Virus record (IMG/VR): IMGVR_UViG_3300036791_000426 | Coordinates: 1 to 46,496 of that record | Source of the DNA: a virus | Direction: 5' to 3' (one strand) | DNA: 46,496 nt | In this document: in pieces, positions 8,641 to 16,987 of the stretch | How the letters are laid out: each line of letters starts with the position of its first letter | Position numbering within the stretch: the first letter of the stretch is position 1 | Position numbers and translations under genes: made by a program | Notes under the pieces: generated by a model | What the model was told of the DNA's origin: nothing | Database searches by the model: none | The model's input: the letters and a program-made list of their open reading frames with translations, nothing else

Positions 8641-9361
8641 TCCGCGCACCTTTGCCGAACAGCTGGTGCAGCGCATCCAGGCCACGCTTGCGCCGTTCGT
8701 CCGCCGTCTTGAGCGGATGGAGGAAGCGCCGCTGCCGCGCGATGGCCGCGACGGTCTGCCGGGCGTCCCTGGCAATCCGGGAGAGAAGGGCGACGCCGGC
8801 CAGGATGGGCGCGACGGGATCGACGGCGCAGCTGGACCGACCGGCGATCCTGGCCCAACTGGCGAGCGCGGCGAGATGGGGCCGCAAGGCATCGCCGGGC
8901 CGCAGGGTCTGCCGGGCGATCCTGGGCCTGCCGGCGACAAGGGCGACAAGGGCGACACCGGCCAGGACGGGCCGCAGGGCGTCCCTGGCGTCGATGGCTT
9001 CGCGCTGGATCGCTTCGACGCCGAGTTCGCGGACGACGGGCGGACGCTGATGCTGACGCTGCACACGGCCGAGCGCAGCCAGACGCTGGCAGTCCGAATG
9101 CCGACGATGATCTATCGCGGCGTCTTCCGACCTGGCAGCGCCTACGAGCGCGGCGATGCCGTCACCTGGGCCGGCTCGATGTGGCTGTGCAACGCGGCCG
9201 GCGACGACAAGCCCGGCGACGGCGGCGCAGCCTGGACGCTGGCGGTCAAGAAGGGCCGGGACGGCAAGGAAGGCGCTGCCGGCGCACCCGGCGATCCCGG
9301 ACCCAAGGGCCGCGACGGTCGCGACCTGACCCAGCTGGCGAAGGATGGAGCGCGTTACTGA
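8615..9361 (+). CDS. Collagen-like structural protein with carbohydrate-binding-like module
   Basis: 248 aa. A short helical N-terminus is followed by about 25 Gly-X-Y triplets (residues ~45-130), a central domain, then [18 protein letters not shown] with a later [12 protein letters not shown] (like chitin/carbohydrate-binding modules of phage fibres), and a second short Gly-X-Y run. Collagen-like trimers are common in tail fibres, but this gene lies between portal and head-tail connector, so it may be a head decoration or neck fibre. ATG 8615 overlaps the portal gene; ATG 8621 is also possible. Confidence 0.8.
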   Translation: MSMTSSPPDPRTFAEQLVQRIQATLAPFVRRLERMEEAPLPRDGRDGLPGVPGNPGEKGDAGQDGRDGIDGAAGPTGDPGPTGERGEMGPQGIAGPQGLPGDPGPAGDKGDKGDTGQDGPQGVPGVDGFALDRFDAEFADDGRTLMLTLHTAERSQTLAVRMPTMIYRGVFRPGSAYERGDAVTWAGSMWLCNAAGDDKPGDGGAAWTLAVKKGRDGKEGAAGAPGDPGPKGRDGRDLTQLAKDGARY

Positions 9362-9663
9362 TGGGCGTCACCCTCGTTACTCTCCAGCAGGCCAAGGATC
9401 AGGTGCGGGTCTATGGGTTCGCCGACGACGACAGCCAGCTGCTGCTGAAGGCCGAGCAGGCCAGCGATATCGTCGTGGACTACATCAAGCGGCCCGATCA
9501 CGGCTGGACCGACCGCACCTGTCCCGGCCATGTCCGGTCGGCCGTCCTGCTTGTCCTGGGCAACCTCTTTGGCACGCGCGGCGATGACGCCAAGACGGCC
9601 GAGCCGCTCAGCCAGCCGGTCAAAGACTTGCTCTGGCGCGAACGCGATCCGGCGCTCGCATGA
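9361..9663 (+). CDS. Head-tail connector (gp6-like)
   Basis: 100 aa. The opening VTLQQAKDQVRVYGFADDDSQL and the later VVDYIKRP, with a helix ending in LLVLGNLFGTRGD, are typical of HK97 gp6/SPP1 gp15-type adaptor proteins. These form the ring below the portal. The ATG overlaps the upstream stop (TGATG) and the stop overlaps the next ATG (ATGA), so the connector genes are translationally coupled. Confidence 0.8.
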   Translation: MGVTLVTLQQAKDQVRVYGFADDDSQLLLKAEQASDIVVDYIKRPDHGWTDRTCPGHVRSAVLLVLGNLFGTRGDDAKTAEPLSQPVKDLLWRERDPALA

Positions 9664-10085
9664 CGACCGAGCAGAACCTTGAGATGCGCCTGGGCGAAAC
9701 CTGGGTGATCGAGTTCGACGCCTCGGGCGTCAGCGCGGGCGCGGCGATGACTTTCGATCTGGCGCTGGGCGACCAGCTGCTGCTCCAGCTGGACGACACC
9801 GCTTTCGTCATGCCTGCCGCCGCAGCTGCCGCCGCCGACGCGCCTGCGTCGTCGCCGCGACCCAGTTGGCGACGACGCCGGGCGGCGGCCCGCGCCGCCA
9901 GCTTGGCCAGCGTGACGGTCAGCCCAGACCAGCAGGCTGGGTTCGCGCCCGAAACTTACCTCTACGAGATCAACGCGACGACCGGCACCGACCCTGACCA
10001 GATCGTCGCTTGCGTGCAGATCGGCCGCATCATGGCGGGCGAGTCGCTGTCCCGCCTGCCGCAGCCGCAGCAGGAGGGAGCCTGA
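9660..10085 (+). CDS. Hypothetical virion protein, beta-rich, with Ala/Arg insert
   Basis: 141 aa. It begins RLGETWVIEFDASG and ends EINATTGTDPDQIVACVQIGRIMAGESLSR, a beta-sandwich-like pattern. The gene at 22476 has a similar layout (YRGDTYAWRFTLWQD ... GSVVVTGDITD), suggesting distant paralogs. Residues ~52-82 are an odd low-complexity Ala, then Arg/Ala block (WRRRRAAARAAS). Its position in the connector cluster suggests a head or neck role. Confidence 0.6.
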   Translation: MTTEQNLEMRLGETWVIEFDASGVSAGAAMTFDLALGDQLLLQLDDTAFVMPAAAAAAADAPASSPRPSWRRRRAAARAASLASVTVSPDQQAGFAPETYLYEINATTGTDPDQIVACVQIGRIMAGESLSRLPQPQQEGA

Positions 10086-10267
10086 TGGCGCACGTTCGCT
10101 TCAGCCAAGATTTCGATTGGTCGCCCCGGTTGCATGTCGTCATCGCCTACAAAGCAGGCGAGTCCTACGTCGTCCGCCGGGAGTGCGCCGACGAGGCGAT
10201 TGCAGCTGGCGCGGCCAAGGAGGTTGAGCCGCAGCGTCGGGGCGGGCCGCATGCCGACGACGACTGA
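10085..10267 (+). CDS. Small hypothetical protein in the connector cluster
   Basis: 60 aa, beginning MAHVRFSQDFDWSP and ending in an acidic ADDD. ATG overlaps the previous stop (TGATG). Similar 60-70-residue proteins with RFxxDFDWxP sit beside connector genes in many alphaproteobacterial phages. The role is unknown. Confidence 0.65.
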   Translation: MAHVRFSQDFDWSPRLHVVIAYKAGESYVVRRECADEAIAAGAAKEVEPQRRGGPHADDD

Positions 10268-10604
10268 CGCCGGGCAGATGCAATGGCGCTTCCGCTTCGA
10301 GCGGCGCGCGACCGACGCCAACGGCGACCAGCTGGGCGCTTGGGGCGACGGCGCGGTGACGTTGGACGCCAAGCTGGTCACGCTGAAAGGCACCGAGGCG
10401 GTCATGAGCGCGCGGCTGCAAGGCCGACAGCCGATCATCCTGACGATCCGGGACTGCGCGGCTGCGCGGGCGATCACGACCGATTGGCGGGCGGTCGATG
10501 TCCGCAGCGGCAACGTCTACGGCGTCAAGGGCGCGGCCCCGAACACCGACAACATCGCCTTCATCGATGTGCTGGCGCAGGCGGAAGGAACGAGCGGTGG
10601 CTAG
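10251..10604 (+). CDS. Head-tail joining / head closure protein
   Basis: 117 aa from ATG 10251, overlapping the previous gene by 17 nt. Core features are WRFRFERRATDANGDQLGAWGD, then GRQPIILTIRDCAAARAITTDWRAVD, resembling the phage head-tail joining family (SPP1 gp16-like). These proteins seal the head after packaging. Gene order between gp6-like and gp10-like supports the call. Confidence 0.7.
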   Translation: MPTTTDAGQMQWRFRFERRATDANGDQLGAWGDGAVTLDAKLVTLKGTEAVMSARLQGRQPIILTIRDCAAARAITTDWRAVDVRSGNVYGVKGAAPNTDNIAFIDVLAQAEGTSGG

Positions 10605-11064
10605 GCGGCAGCTGGTCGGCTTCACCGTCGCCGGGTCCGGCGGCGTCAAGGGTCTGGCCAGGACGCAGACGCTGATCGCCGCGCTGCCGGATGAGATCGT
10701 CGCCGGCCTGAAGACGGTCTTCGACAACGGAGCCGACCGAATCGTCTCGCAGCTGAAGCGCGTCCTGCCGCTCAGCGACCTGGACAAGCACCCCGGCGCG
10801 CTGCGGGAGTCGGCGCACAAGGAGCCGGGGCCGACCGACATCGCGGTCAAGGTGACGGTGGACGCCAAGGACGAGCGCGGGCGCTATTACGCCAAGCACG
10901 TTGAGCATGGCCACAAGGCGCGCGACGGCAGTCATGTCGCCGCCAAGCCGGCGTTCTATCCGACCGTCCGGCTGGAGAAGGCGCGCATCCGGCGCGAGGC
11001 CCGCGCGGCGCTGACCGCCGCCGCCAGGCGGGCGTCCAATGCAGCTGCGGCGGTGTCCGAATGA
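10597..11064 (+). CDS. HK97 gp10-like neck protein
   Basis: 155 aa from GTG 10597, with AAGGA about 8 nt upstream; the alternative upstream reading frame lies inside the previous gene. VAGLKTVFDNGADRIVSQLKRVLP, then DERGRYYAKHVEHGHKAR and KPAFYPTVRLEKARIRR are typical of the gp10 family that links head completion to the tail. It overlaps neighbours on both sides by a few nucleotides. Confidence 0.8.
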   Translation: MARRQLVGFTVAGSGGVKGLARTQTLIAALPDEIVAGLKTVFDNGADRIVSQLKRVLPLSDLDKHPGALRESAHKEPGPTDIAVKVTVDAKDERGRYYAKHVEHGHKARDGSHVAAKPAFYPTVRLEKARIRREARAALTAAARRASNAAAAVSE

Positions 11065-11519
11065 GCGACCCGTCCCTCGTCCTGTCGGATGCCATCCTGG
11101 CGGCCCTGAGAAGCGATCAGGGCGTCGTGGACGCCTTCGGGCCTGCCCAGGTGCGGGTCTACGACATCACGCCCCAGAACCCGCCCCAAGGGTCGGGAAA
11201 GCCCTACGTCGTGCTGGGCGGCGTCGCGCCGATAGCGGACCTCGCGCAATGCATCGACGCGACCCGCGTCGGCGTCACCGTCGATGTCTGGAGCCTGACC
11301 GATCCGCCCGGCACGCGCGAAGCCAAGCAGATCACCGCCGCTGTCCTGGCCGCGCTGACGCCGGTCGATGCCAGCGGGTCGCATGTCCCGCCGTCCTGGC
11401 CGCTGGCCGGCTTCGTGATCGTCGCGGCGCTGCCGCTGGGCGTCGATCACCTGACCGACCCGACCGACCAGACGGCTCACTCCATCGCCCGCGTCGAGTA
11501 CGCAGTCGATCCGGCCTGA
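11061..11519 (+). CDS. Tail completion protein (DUF3168 family)
   Basis: 152 aa. LSDAILAALRSDQGVVDAFG, then VRVYD, KPYVVLGG, VDVWS and EAKQITAAVLAAL match the DUF3168/gp17-like tail terminator family, which caps the tail tube where it meets the head. The ATG overlaps the stop of the gp10-like gene (ATGA). Confidence 0.85.
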   Translation: MSDPSLVLSDAILAALRSDQGVVDAFGPAQVRVYDITPQNPPQGSGKPYVVLGGVAPIADLAQCIDATRVGVTVDVWSLTDPPGTREAKQITAAVLAALTPVDASGSHVPPSWPLAGFVIVAALPLGVDHLTDPTDQTAHSIARVEYAVDPA

Positions 11520-11556
11520 CCGCCGGCCAATCATCGAAACCCAGGAAGGCGACCAG

Positions 11557-12012
11557 ATGGCTGCTCCCAAAACCCTGAGCTTCAGCGAAGTGATCGTTGC
11601 TCTTGGCGACGGCGCATCGCCTGAAGTCTTCACCGAGCCGTGCGGCTTCACCTCCAAATCCTACGATTGCGACGCCTCGACCAGCACCGCGATCATCCCG
11701 GACTGCGACGATCCCGAGGCCCCGGCCTGGGAGATCGCAGGCGTCACCGCCAAGACCCTTTCCATCGTCGGGGAAGGCGTCCTGGCGAAAGACAGCTACG
11801 AGCCGTGGAGGGCGTTCTGGGATGGCGGCGCGCCCAAGAACGTCCGCGTCACGCTGGGCGATCTGGGCTGGTGGGAAGGCCCGGCGATCATCACCAAGCT
11901 GGGCCATGCCGTCGCGCTGAACACCGACGCGAACAAGGTGAAGCTGACCATCAACATGCGCAACGCGGATGCGATGGCCTGGACCGCCGGCACCTACGTT
12001 CCGACTCCCTGA
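11557..12012 (+). CDS. Major tail (tube) protein
   Basis: 151 aa with AGGAAGG upstream. The tube-protein pattern is visible in TSKSYDCDASTSTAIIPDCDDPEAPAW-type sequence, GVTAKTLSIVGEGVL and LTINMRNADAMAWT. Many copies stack into the tail tube. Position between the tail terminator and the GTA-gp10-type chaperone supports the call. Its stop overlaps the chaperone start. Confidence 0.85.
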   Translation: MAAPKTLSFSEVIVALGDGASPEVFTEPCGFTSKSYDCDASTSTAIIPDCDDPEAPAWEIAGVTAKTLSIVGEGVLAKDSYEPWRAFWDGGAPKNVRVTLGDLGWWEGPAIITKLGHAVALNTDANKVKLTINMRNADAMAWTAGTYVPTP

Positions 12013-12404
12013 TGTCCCGGTCAGCCCGCATCCGCCGCTTCTTTGGCGACGACGAATATGAGTTCCGGCTGGGCATCGGTGAAGCTGAGACGCTGGACGA
12101 GGAAACCGGCTGCGGCCTGATGCAGCTGCTGGAGCGGTTGCCGCTGATGCATGTCGCGGACATGCGGGCGATCCTGCGCAATGGGCTGATCGGCGGCGGC
12201 ATGAAGCGCCAGGACGCCTTCGGCTTGGTCAAGCGGCATCTGGTCGAGGGCTATCTGGTCGAGGCGTCCGACGTTGCGACCGCTGTCCTCATCGCCTGCA
12301 TCCGGGGCGTGCCTGAAGACCCGCCGGACATCGGCGTGGGGGAGCAGCCGGGGGAGCAGACCAGCCCGAGCCGCTCCCCAACGGCCGAATCCGTTTCAGC
12401 CTGA
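12012..12404 (+). CDS. Tail assembly chaperone (GTA-gp10 family), G-like
   Basis: 130 aa. The N-terminal ~70 residues (FGDDEYEFRLGIGEAETLDEETGCG, LLERL, MRAILRNGLIGGGM) match the GTA-gp10/tail-chaperone family. The last ~30 residues are low-complexity Pro/Gly/Glu/Ser. As in lambda G and GT, the downstream domain has no start of its own and sits in the -1 frame; two in-frame G_GGG_GAG heptamers lie at 12338-12356. Confidence 0.85.
   Translation: MSRSARIRRFFGDDEYEFRLGIGEAETLDEETGCGLMQLLERLPLMHVADMRAILRNGLIGGGMKRQDAFGLVKRHLVEGYLVEASDVATAVLIACIRGVPEDPPDIGVGEQPGEQTSPSRSPTAESVSA
12338..12356 (+). promoter_or_regulatory. Predicted -1 ribosomal frameshift signal
   Basis: Two copies of G GGG GAG, in frame with the chaperone gene, lie at 12338-12344 and 12350-12356. 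The -1 frame is closed by TGA at 12314-12316 and then open to 12586, so a slip must occur between 12317 and 12404. P-site GGG re-pairs perfectly; A-site GAG to GGA needs a G-U pair, so efficiency is uncertain. Confidence 0.5.
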
Positions 12405-12586
12405 TCTACCAGATCGGCGGCGCGCTGGGCTTCGCGCCCGATCAGGTGCGCGCCATGAGCTTTTACGACTTCCAGGCGGTCGCGGCCGGCTGGCGCAAAG
12501 CCAATGGCGTCGATGAGGAAAAGCTGACGGCGGACGAGTCCGACGCGCTGGCGGCGGCCATCGACCGACCGTTGCTCTGGAATTGA
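12344..12586 (+). CDS. Tail assembly chaperone, -1 frame extension (T-like)
   Basis: The open -1 frame encodes LPNGRIRFSLIYQIGGALGF, then APDQVRAMSFYDFQAVAAGW and LLWN at the end. It resembles the GTA gp10.1 / DUF2376 second tail chaperone (ALGxxPDxxxxMTPxEF). No ATG, GTG or TTG precedes the conserved part; the first are GTG 12446 and ATG 12455, inside it. The likely product is a ~191-aa fusion with the upstream chaperone, made by frameshifting. The tape-measure gene starts 8 nt downstream. Confidence 0.7.
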   Translation, partial: AAGGADQPEPLPNGRIRFSLIYQIGGALGFAPDQVRAMSFYDFQAVAAGWRKANGVDEEKLTADESDALAAAIDRPLLWN

Positions 12587-12594
12587 GGTGACGC

Positions 12595-15186
12595 ATGGCC
12601 GATGGCGACGCCCGGCTCCAGGTCGTGCTGGATGCGAAGATTGACACCCTGATCGACAAGCTGGCGCAGACCGAGCGCCGGCTTGGCCAGTTCGGTCAGA
12701 CCGCATCCGCGACCGCGAACAAGGTGCGCGCCGATCTGGACCGGATGAGCGGCGGCCGGGTCGCTGACCAGCTGAAGGCCATCGAGCTTGCGAACCAGCT
12801 GGCGGTCGCCCAGGCCGCCGGCAACACCAAGGAAGCGTTCGCGCTCCAGCAACAGATCGCGATGCAGCGCCAGATCAACGATCTGAAGCGCATCGGGCTC
12901 AGCGAAACCGAGGCGCAGGCCATCGCCGAGAAGCAGCTGCTGGCGGTCACGGCGGCCCGCGCCGCCAGCGTCAAGGGCGAAGGCTTGGGCGCTGCGCTGG
13001 GCGCGATTGGCGGGGCCGGCAAGACTGCCGCCCTGGAGGAAGGCGCTGCGCAGATCGGCGTCCTGGGTGCTGGGCTGGAGGCGATAGGCCCGGCCGGGAT
13101 CGCCGCTGCGGTCGGCCTGGGCGCGTTCTTCGCCGCCTTCGAGGAAACCCACAAGCTGGCCGAATGGTCGGAGAAGCTTGAGCAGGCGTCCAAGCGCCTC
13201 TCGCTCAGCACAACGACGATCCAGGAGTTCGACCACGTTTTCGTCGGCCTGGGCGTCGATGTCGATAAGGGCCGCGACGCGCTGGGCGCGATGGAAACGA
13301 CGATCAGCCAAATCTCCAGCGGCGTCGCCCGCGCCCAGACCATGAAGATTTTCACGCAGTCGCTGAACATCACGCCCGAGCAGCTGCGCAACGCCGGATC
13401 GTTCAAGGATCAGCTGGAGCTTGTCCTGGGCGCGCTGGAAAAGCTCAACGCCGAGCAGCGCCTGGGCGTCATGGCGAAGCTGAAGTTCGACCCGGAGGTC
13501 ACGAACAGCCTGATCGAAGGCAAGGACCGCATCGCGGACCTGACCGCCGAGGCGCACAAATACGGGCTGGTGGTCGATGCCGATGTGATCCGCAAGTCGG
13601 CCGACGCCGCCGCGAAGATGCGGACGGCATCCGACGTTATCGACAAGAACCTCAAGGTCGCGTTCGCCGGCCTGATCGACCCCATCGTCAAAGCGACGAC
13701 CGCGCTGGCGCAGTTCGTCTCGCTGCTCAACCGGGTGCCGACGACCCGGATGGAGGCGATTCTGAAGTATGGCAGCGCCTACGCGGCCGGCGGCGTGATC
13801 GGCCTCTATCAGTCGATGAAGGCGGACGAGAAGCGCCCCGGCGTCATCGGGCAGGCGTTCGCGGATCAGGGCGACACCGACTTCTTTGGGCCGAAGCCGG
13901 CGCAGCTGGTCGAGCCCAAGACGCCCAAGCCGAAGAAGCCGAAGGCCGGGCCGCGCGACGACACCGACGAGCGGATCAAGGCGGCGACCGACGCGCTGGA
14001 AACCGCGATGAAGGCCGCCGCCGAGGCGACCGCCGGGCTCAGCACCGACATCGCGGCGCGGCGCGACGCGCTGGTGAAAGCCATCGACGCTGAACTGACC
14101 AAGCAGAACGCCGATCTGGACGCGCAAGAACAGGCCGTCGCCAAGGACAAGGGGATCACCGAGGCGACCAAGAAAATCCTGGACGATAAGTTGGAGCTGG
14201 CCCGCCAGGCCGACGCTGCCGCCGCCGACGCCAAGCGCGAGAAGGCGAATCGCGACGCGGCGAACGCGCTGGACGAACAGGCGCTGGCGCTGAAGGAGCG
14301 GGTCAACAGCGATTACGATCAGGCGGCCAAGATCGAGGAAGGTCTGGGCCAGACGACGGCGCAACGCTACGCGACCGAGCGCAAGATTCTGGCGGCCGAT
14401 CAGGAGATCGCCCGCGAACGGCTCGCCCAGGAGAACGAGAAGGCGCTGCAAGGGCTGACGCCCGGCACGGAAGCCTATGCGCGGGCGCAGGGCGATGCGT
14501 CTCAGCGCAGCAAATCGCAGGCCGATCTTCAGCAGGCACAGCGCGATCAGCTGGCCTATCAGCAGCGCAATCCGCTTCAGCAGTTCGTGGACGAGAACGA
14601 GCAGGCCGCCAAGGACATCGCGACCGTCTGGCAGACCGAAGCGGTGAAGGGGATCAACGACTTCAACCAGGGTCTGGCCGACGCCATCGTCAACGGCAAG
14701 AGCCTGGGCGATGTCATGCATTCGATGCTGAAGAAGCTCGAAAGCGACCTGATCGAAATGGCGCTGCGGGCGGCCGAAACCAAAATCCTGGAGCAGCTGT
14801 TCGGGATCAGCGGCTTCGGCGGCGGCCCCGGCGCATCGACGGGCGGGACCGTCATTCCCGGCATGGCCGGCGGCGGCATCTCGCCCGGCGGCTATACGGT
14901 CGTGGGCGAGGGCGGCCCGGAGATCGTCAAGCTGCCGTCCGGCGCACAGGTCATCCCGAACCACGATCTGGTCAATCCGATGCGCGGCATGAGCGGCCCA
15001 TCCGCCATGTCGCGGGTCGCGCAGTCCAGCATCTACGTCACCAACGATCTGCGCGGCGCAGTCACCGATCAGGCGCTCGACGCCAAGATCGCCCGCGCCA
15101 ACCAGCAGACCGCCGCCGCCGTCTATCAGTCGGTCAAGAAGGCGATGCCCGGCTGGCAGGTGGATTATCAATATCAGAGGGCGTGA
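12595..15186 (+). CDS. Tail tape measure protein
   Basis: 863 aa, GAGGTG just upstream of the ATG. Long Ala/Gln/Glu/Lys-rich helical and coiled-coil regions (residues ~20-130 and ~440-690) flank a glycine-rich hydrophobic segment (~137-185). The C-terminus has the usual GGISPGGYTVVGEGGPEIVK and SGAQVIPNHD. It sets tail length and is probably ejected ahead of DNA; 863 residues would suit a tail of roughly 130 nm (inferred from about 0.15 nm per residue). Confidence 0.92.
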   Translation: MADGDARLQVVLDAKIDTLIDKLAQTERRLGQFGQTASATANKVRADLDRMSGGRVADQLKAIELANQLAVAQAAGNTKEAFALQQQIAMQRQINDLKRIGLSETEAQAIAEKQLLAVTAARAASVKGEGLGAALGAIGGAGKTAALEEGAAQIGVLGAGLEAIGPAGIAAAVGLGAFFAAFEETHKLAEWSEKLEQASKRLSLSTTTIQEFDHVFVGLGVDVDKGRDALGAMETTISQISSGVARAQTMKIFTQSLNITPEQLRNAGSFKDQLELVLGALEKLNAEQRLGVMAKLKFDPEVTNSLIEGKDRIADLTAEAHKYGLVVDADVIRKSADAAAKMRTASDVIDKNLKVAFAGLIDPIVKATTALAQFVSLLNRVPTTRMEAILKYGSAYAAGGVIGLYQSMKADEKRPGVIGQAFADQGDTDFFGPKPAQLVEPKTPKPKKPKAGPRDDTDERIKAATDALETAMKAAAEATAGLSTDIAARRDALVKAIDAELTKQNADLDAQEQAVAKDKGITEATKKILDDKLELARQADAAAADAKREKANRDAANALDEQALALKERVNSDYDQAAKIEEGLGQTTAQRYATERKILAADQEIARERLAQENEKALQGLTPGTEAYARAQGDASQRSKSQADLQQAQRDQLAYQQRNPLQQFVDENEQAAKDIATVWQTEAVKGINDFNQGLADAIVNGKSLGDVMHSMLKKLESDLIEMALRAAETKILEQLFGISGFGGGPGASTGGTVIPGMAGGGISPGGYTVVGEGGPEIVKLPSGAQVIPNHDLVNPMRGMSGPSAMSRVAQSSIYVTNDLRGAVTDQALDAKIARANQQTAAAVYQSVKKAMPGWQVDYQYQRA

Positions 15187-15992
15187 TGACCGACGTTTTC
15201 CCGCTCTCGTTGTTCGCGCCTTCGGAACATCAGCCCTACCTGCAAGGCGTCGCCCAGATGGGCGGCACGCCCGTCTCGGGACCGCCGCAGACAGCCGATC
15301 TTTCGACCGGCGGCTGGTGGGTCTACGAGGTTGTGGTCGGCCGGCTGCGCAGCCGCGATGACTTCGCCGCATGGCGCGCCTTCCTGGCCATGCTGAACAG
15401 CGGCGTCAGCGTGGTCGAAGTCCCGGTGCTGGATATCCTGAAGCCGTTCATCGGCCGGACGGGCGGCGGCATCGGCGCGCCGCCTCCATCTGTCGTTTCC
15501 AGCCTGCCAGGCGTGCCGCACAGCGACCTGTCGCCCTTCAGCGACCGCGCCCTCTACGACAGCACGGCCGGCGGCGCGATCCAGGCCAGTTTTGCAGCTG
15601 ACGCCTACGCGCCGGCATGGCCAGCGCCGGCGGTCCCGCCGACGCAGGCGCAGATCAACATCACCGCCGGGTCGCCGCTGCGCGGCGGCGAATACTTCAG
15701 CGTGGTCGGCCCAACCGGCGCGGTGCGGATGCACATGATCGGCCGCGTACTGAGCATTGTCGGGACTGTCTCGACGGTCGCGTTCGTGCCGCCGCTGCGC
15801 GAGAACATTCCGGCCGGGACGCCGGTCGATTTCAACAACCCGCGCTTCCTGGGCAAAGCGGACGTTGCGTCGATCAAGGATGCTTGGCCGCGCATGACGC
15901 CGCCCTTCCAGGCCGCGCCGTCGATCAAGTTCCTGGAGAGCTTCAGCGTCGCCACCATCGGCGGCAGCAGCGCGCTGGCCGGTGCCGCATGA
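15186..15992 (+). CDS. Distal tail / tail tip protein
   Basis: 268 aa. FPLSLFAPSEHQPYLQGVAQ and the later GGWWVYEV, AWRAFLAMLNSGVSVVEVPV are found in tail-tip proteins of many Rhizobium-type phages; the gene takes the place of DUF2460 in GTA-like tail modules. GTG 15183 just before ATG 15186 is an alternative start. Both ends overlap neighbouring genes, placing it in one coupled tail-tip operon. Confidence 0.7.
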   Translation: MTDVFPLSLFAPSEHQPYLQGVAQMGGTPVSGPPQTADLSTGGWWVYEVVVGRLRSRDDFAAWRAFLAMLNSGVSVVEVPVLDILKPFIGRTGGGIGAPPPSVVSSLPGVPHSDLSPFSDRALYDSTAGGAIQASFAADAYAPAWPAPAVPPTQAQINITAGSPLRGGEYFSVVGPTGAVRMHMIGRVLSIVGTVSTVAFVPPLRENIPAGTPVDFNNPRFLGKADVASIKDAWPRMTPPFQAAPSIKFLESFSVATIGGSSALAGAA

Positions 15993-16567
15993 GTCTGGCC
16001 GATGTCCTGCGCGGCGACCGGCTGCAACCCGGTTGGCTGATGTATCTCGAATCGACGCCCGCGACCCGCGCATGGTCCGGGATCGGCCCGTTCACGCTGA
16101 CCGCCGGGTCAGGCCCGGACACGGCCGGCGGCACCTATTTGGGGATCGGCGTGATCGTCAACATGCCGTCGCTGAAAATCCCGCTGGGCGGCAGCTACGC
16201 CAGCCACACCTTCAGCATGTCGGGCATCTCGCAGGAGATCATGACGCTGTTCGACGCCGACCGGGAAAGCGTGCGCGGCGCGCGGCTGGCCTGGGGCCGG
16301 CTCGAGTTGGACGCGACCGGCCAGCCGGTCGCCGAGCCCGAATGGCTGTGGATCGGCCGGGTCGATAGCCCGCGCATGACGCGGGACGGAACGACCGATC
16401 CGGTGACGCGCACCATCGGGCTGATCGCCGCGACCGGCGCAGTCCGCCGCCGCATCCGGCAGGCCAGCTATTGGACCGCGCCGCAGCAACGGGCCATCGA
16501 CCCGAACGACGCCGCTTGCGATCAGGTGGTGCATTACAGCGAGGGGACCGACGAGATATGGCCCTGA
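15989..16567 (+). CDS. Tail tip protein, DUF2163-like position
   Basis: 192 aa, beginning MSLADVLRGDRLQPGWLMYLES, with YLGIGVIVNMPSLKIPLGG and EWLWIGRVDSPRMTRDG. It lies between the distal tail protein and the cell-wall peptidase, the slot used by DUF2163 or related hub proteins. The family assignment rests on context more than on a clear motif. Start overlaps the previous stop (ATGA). Confidence 0.6.
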   Translation: MSLADVLRGDRLQPGWLMYLESTPATRAWSGIGPFTLTAGSGPDTAGGTYLGIGVIVNMPSLKIPLGGSYASHTFSMSGISQEIMTLFDADRESVRGARLAWGRLELDATGQPVAEPEWLWIGRVDSPRMTRDGTTDPVTRTIGLIAATGAVRRRIRQASYWTAPQQRAIDPNDAACDQVVHYSEGTDEIWP

Positions 16568-16983
16568 CGCTGCCGGCGTTCATCAAAGCGAGCGCCGAGG
16601 CCGGGTTCGTCTACGGCCGGCACGACTGCCTGCTCTGGCTGGCTGATTGGGCGGTCGCCAACGGCTGGCCCGATCCGGCTGCGGCCTGGCGGGGCCGCTA
16701 CGCGACCGCCCTCGGGTGCCGAAGGCTGGTCAACCGCGAGGGCGGCATGATGTCGATTGCGGTCAAGGGATGCCGCAGCGCCGGCCTGCCGCGCCTTGCC
16801 TGCCTGGAGCAGATGCGGCCGGGCGATATCGTCGTCGGCCGCTCGCAGATCGTCTCGGCCGGGATGGGCTGGGCCGCCGACGAGCCTTGCGGGATGCTGC
16901 GCACGCCCATCGGGCTGGCCGCCTTGACCCGGCACGGCATCGCGGTCGGCCCAGGCTTGGCGCTGGCGGCTTGGCGGGTCTGA
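16558..16983 (+). CDS. DUF6950 / NlpC-P60-like tail peptidase
   Basis: 141 aa. The motif GFVYGRHDCLLWLADWA supplies a putative catalytic Cys inside HDC, and the later RHGIAV may provide the His. RGRYATALG, then a GG turn, match DUF6950, an NlpC/P60-like group seen beside tail tips. It may open host peptidoglycan during infection. Overlaps the previous gene by 10 nt. Confidence 0.75.
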   Translation: MALTLPAFIKASAEAGFVYGRHDCLLWLADWAVANGWPDPAAAWRGRYATALGCRRLVNREGGMMSIAVKGCRSAGLPRLACLEQMRPGDIVVGRSQIVSAGMGWAADEPCGMLRTPIGLAALTRHGIAVGPGLALAAWRV

Positions 16984-16987
16984 TCCG

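Noticed and set aside
8745-9000. Tandem DNA repeat in the collagen gene
   Set aside because: The periodicity is explained by Gly-X-Y codons rather than a DNA-level satellite.
12463-15372. Minus-strand open frame of 969 codons opposite the tape measure gene
   Set aside because: It mirrors the tape measure coding frame in G+C-rich DNA, has Arg/Leu/Gly-rich shadow composition and no ribosome-binding site; the plus-strand protein has clear tape-measure motifs.
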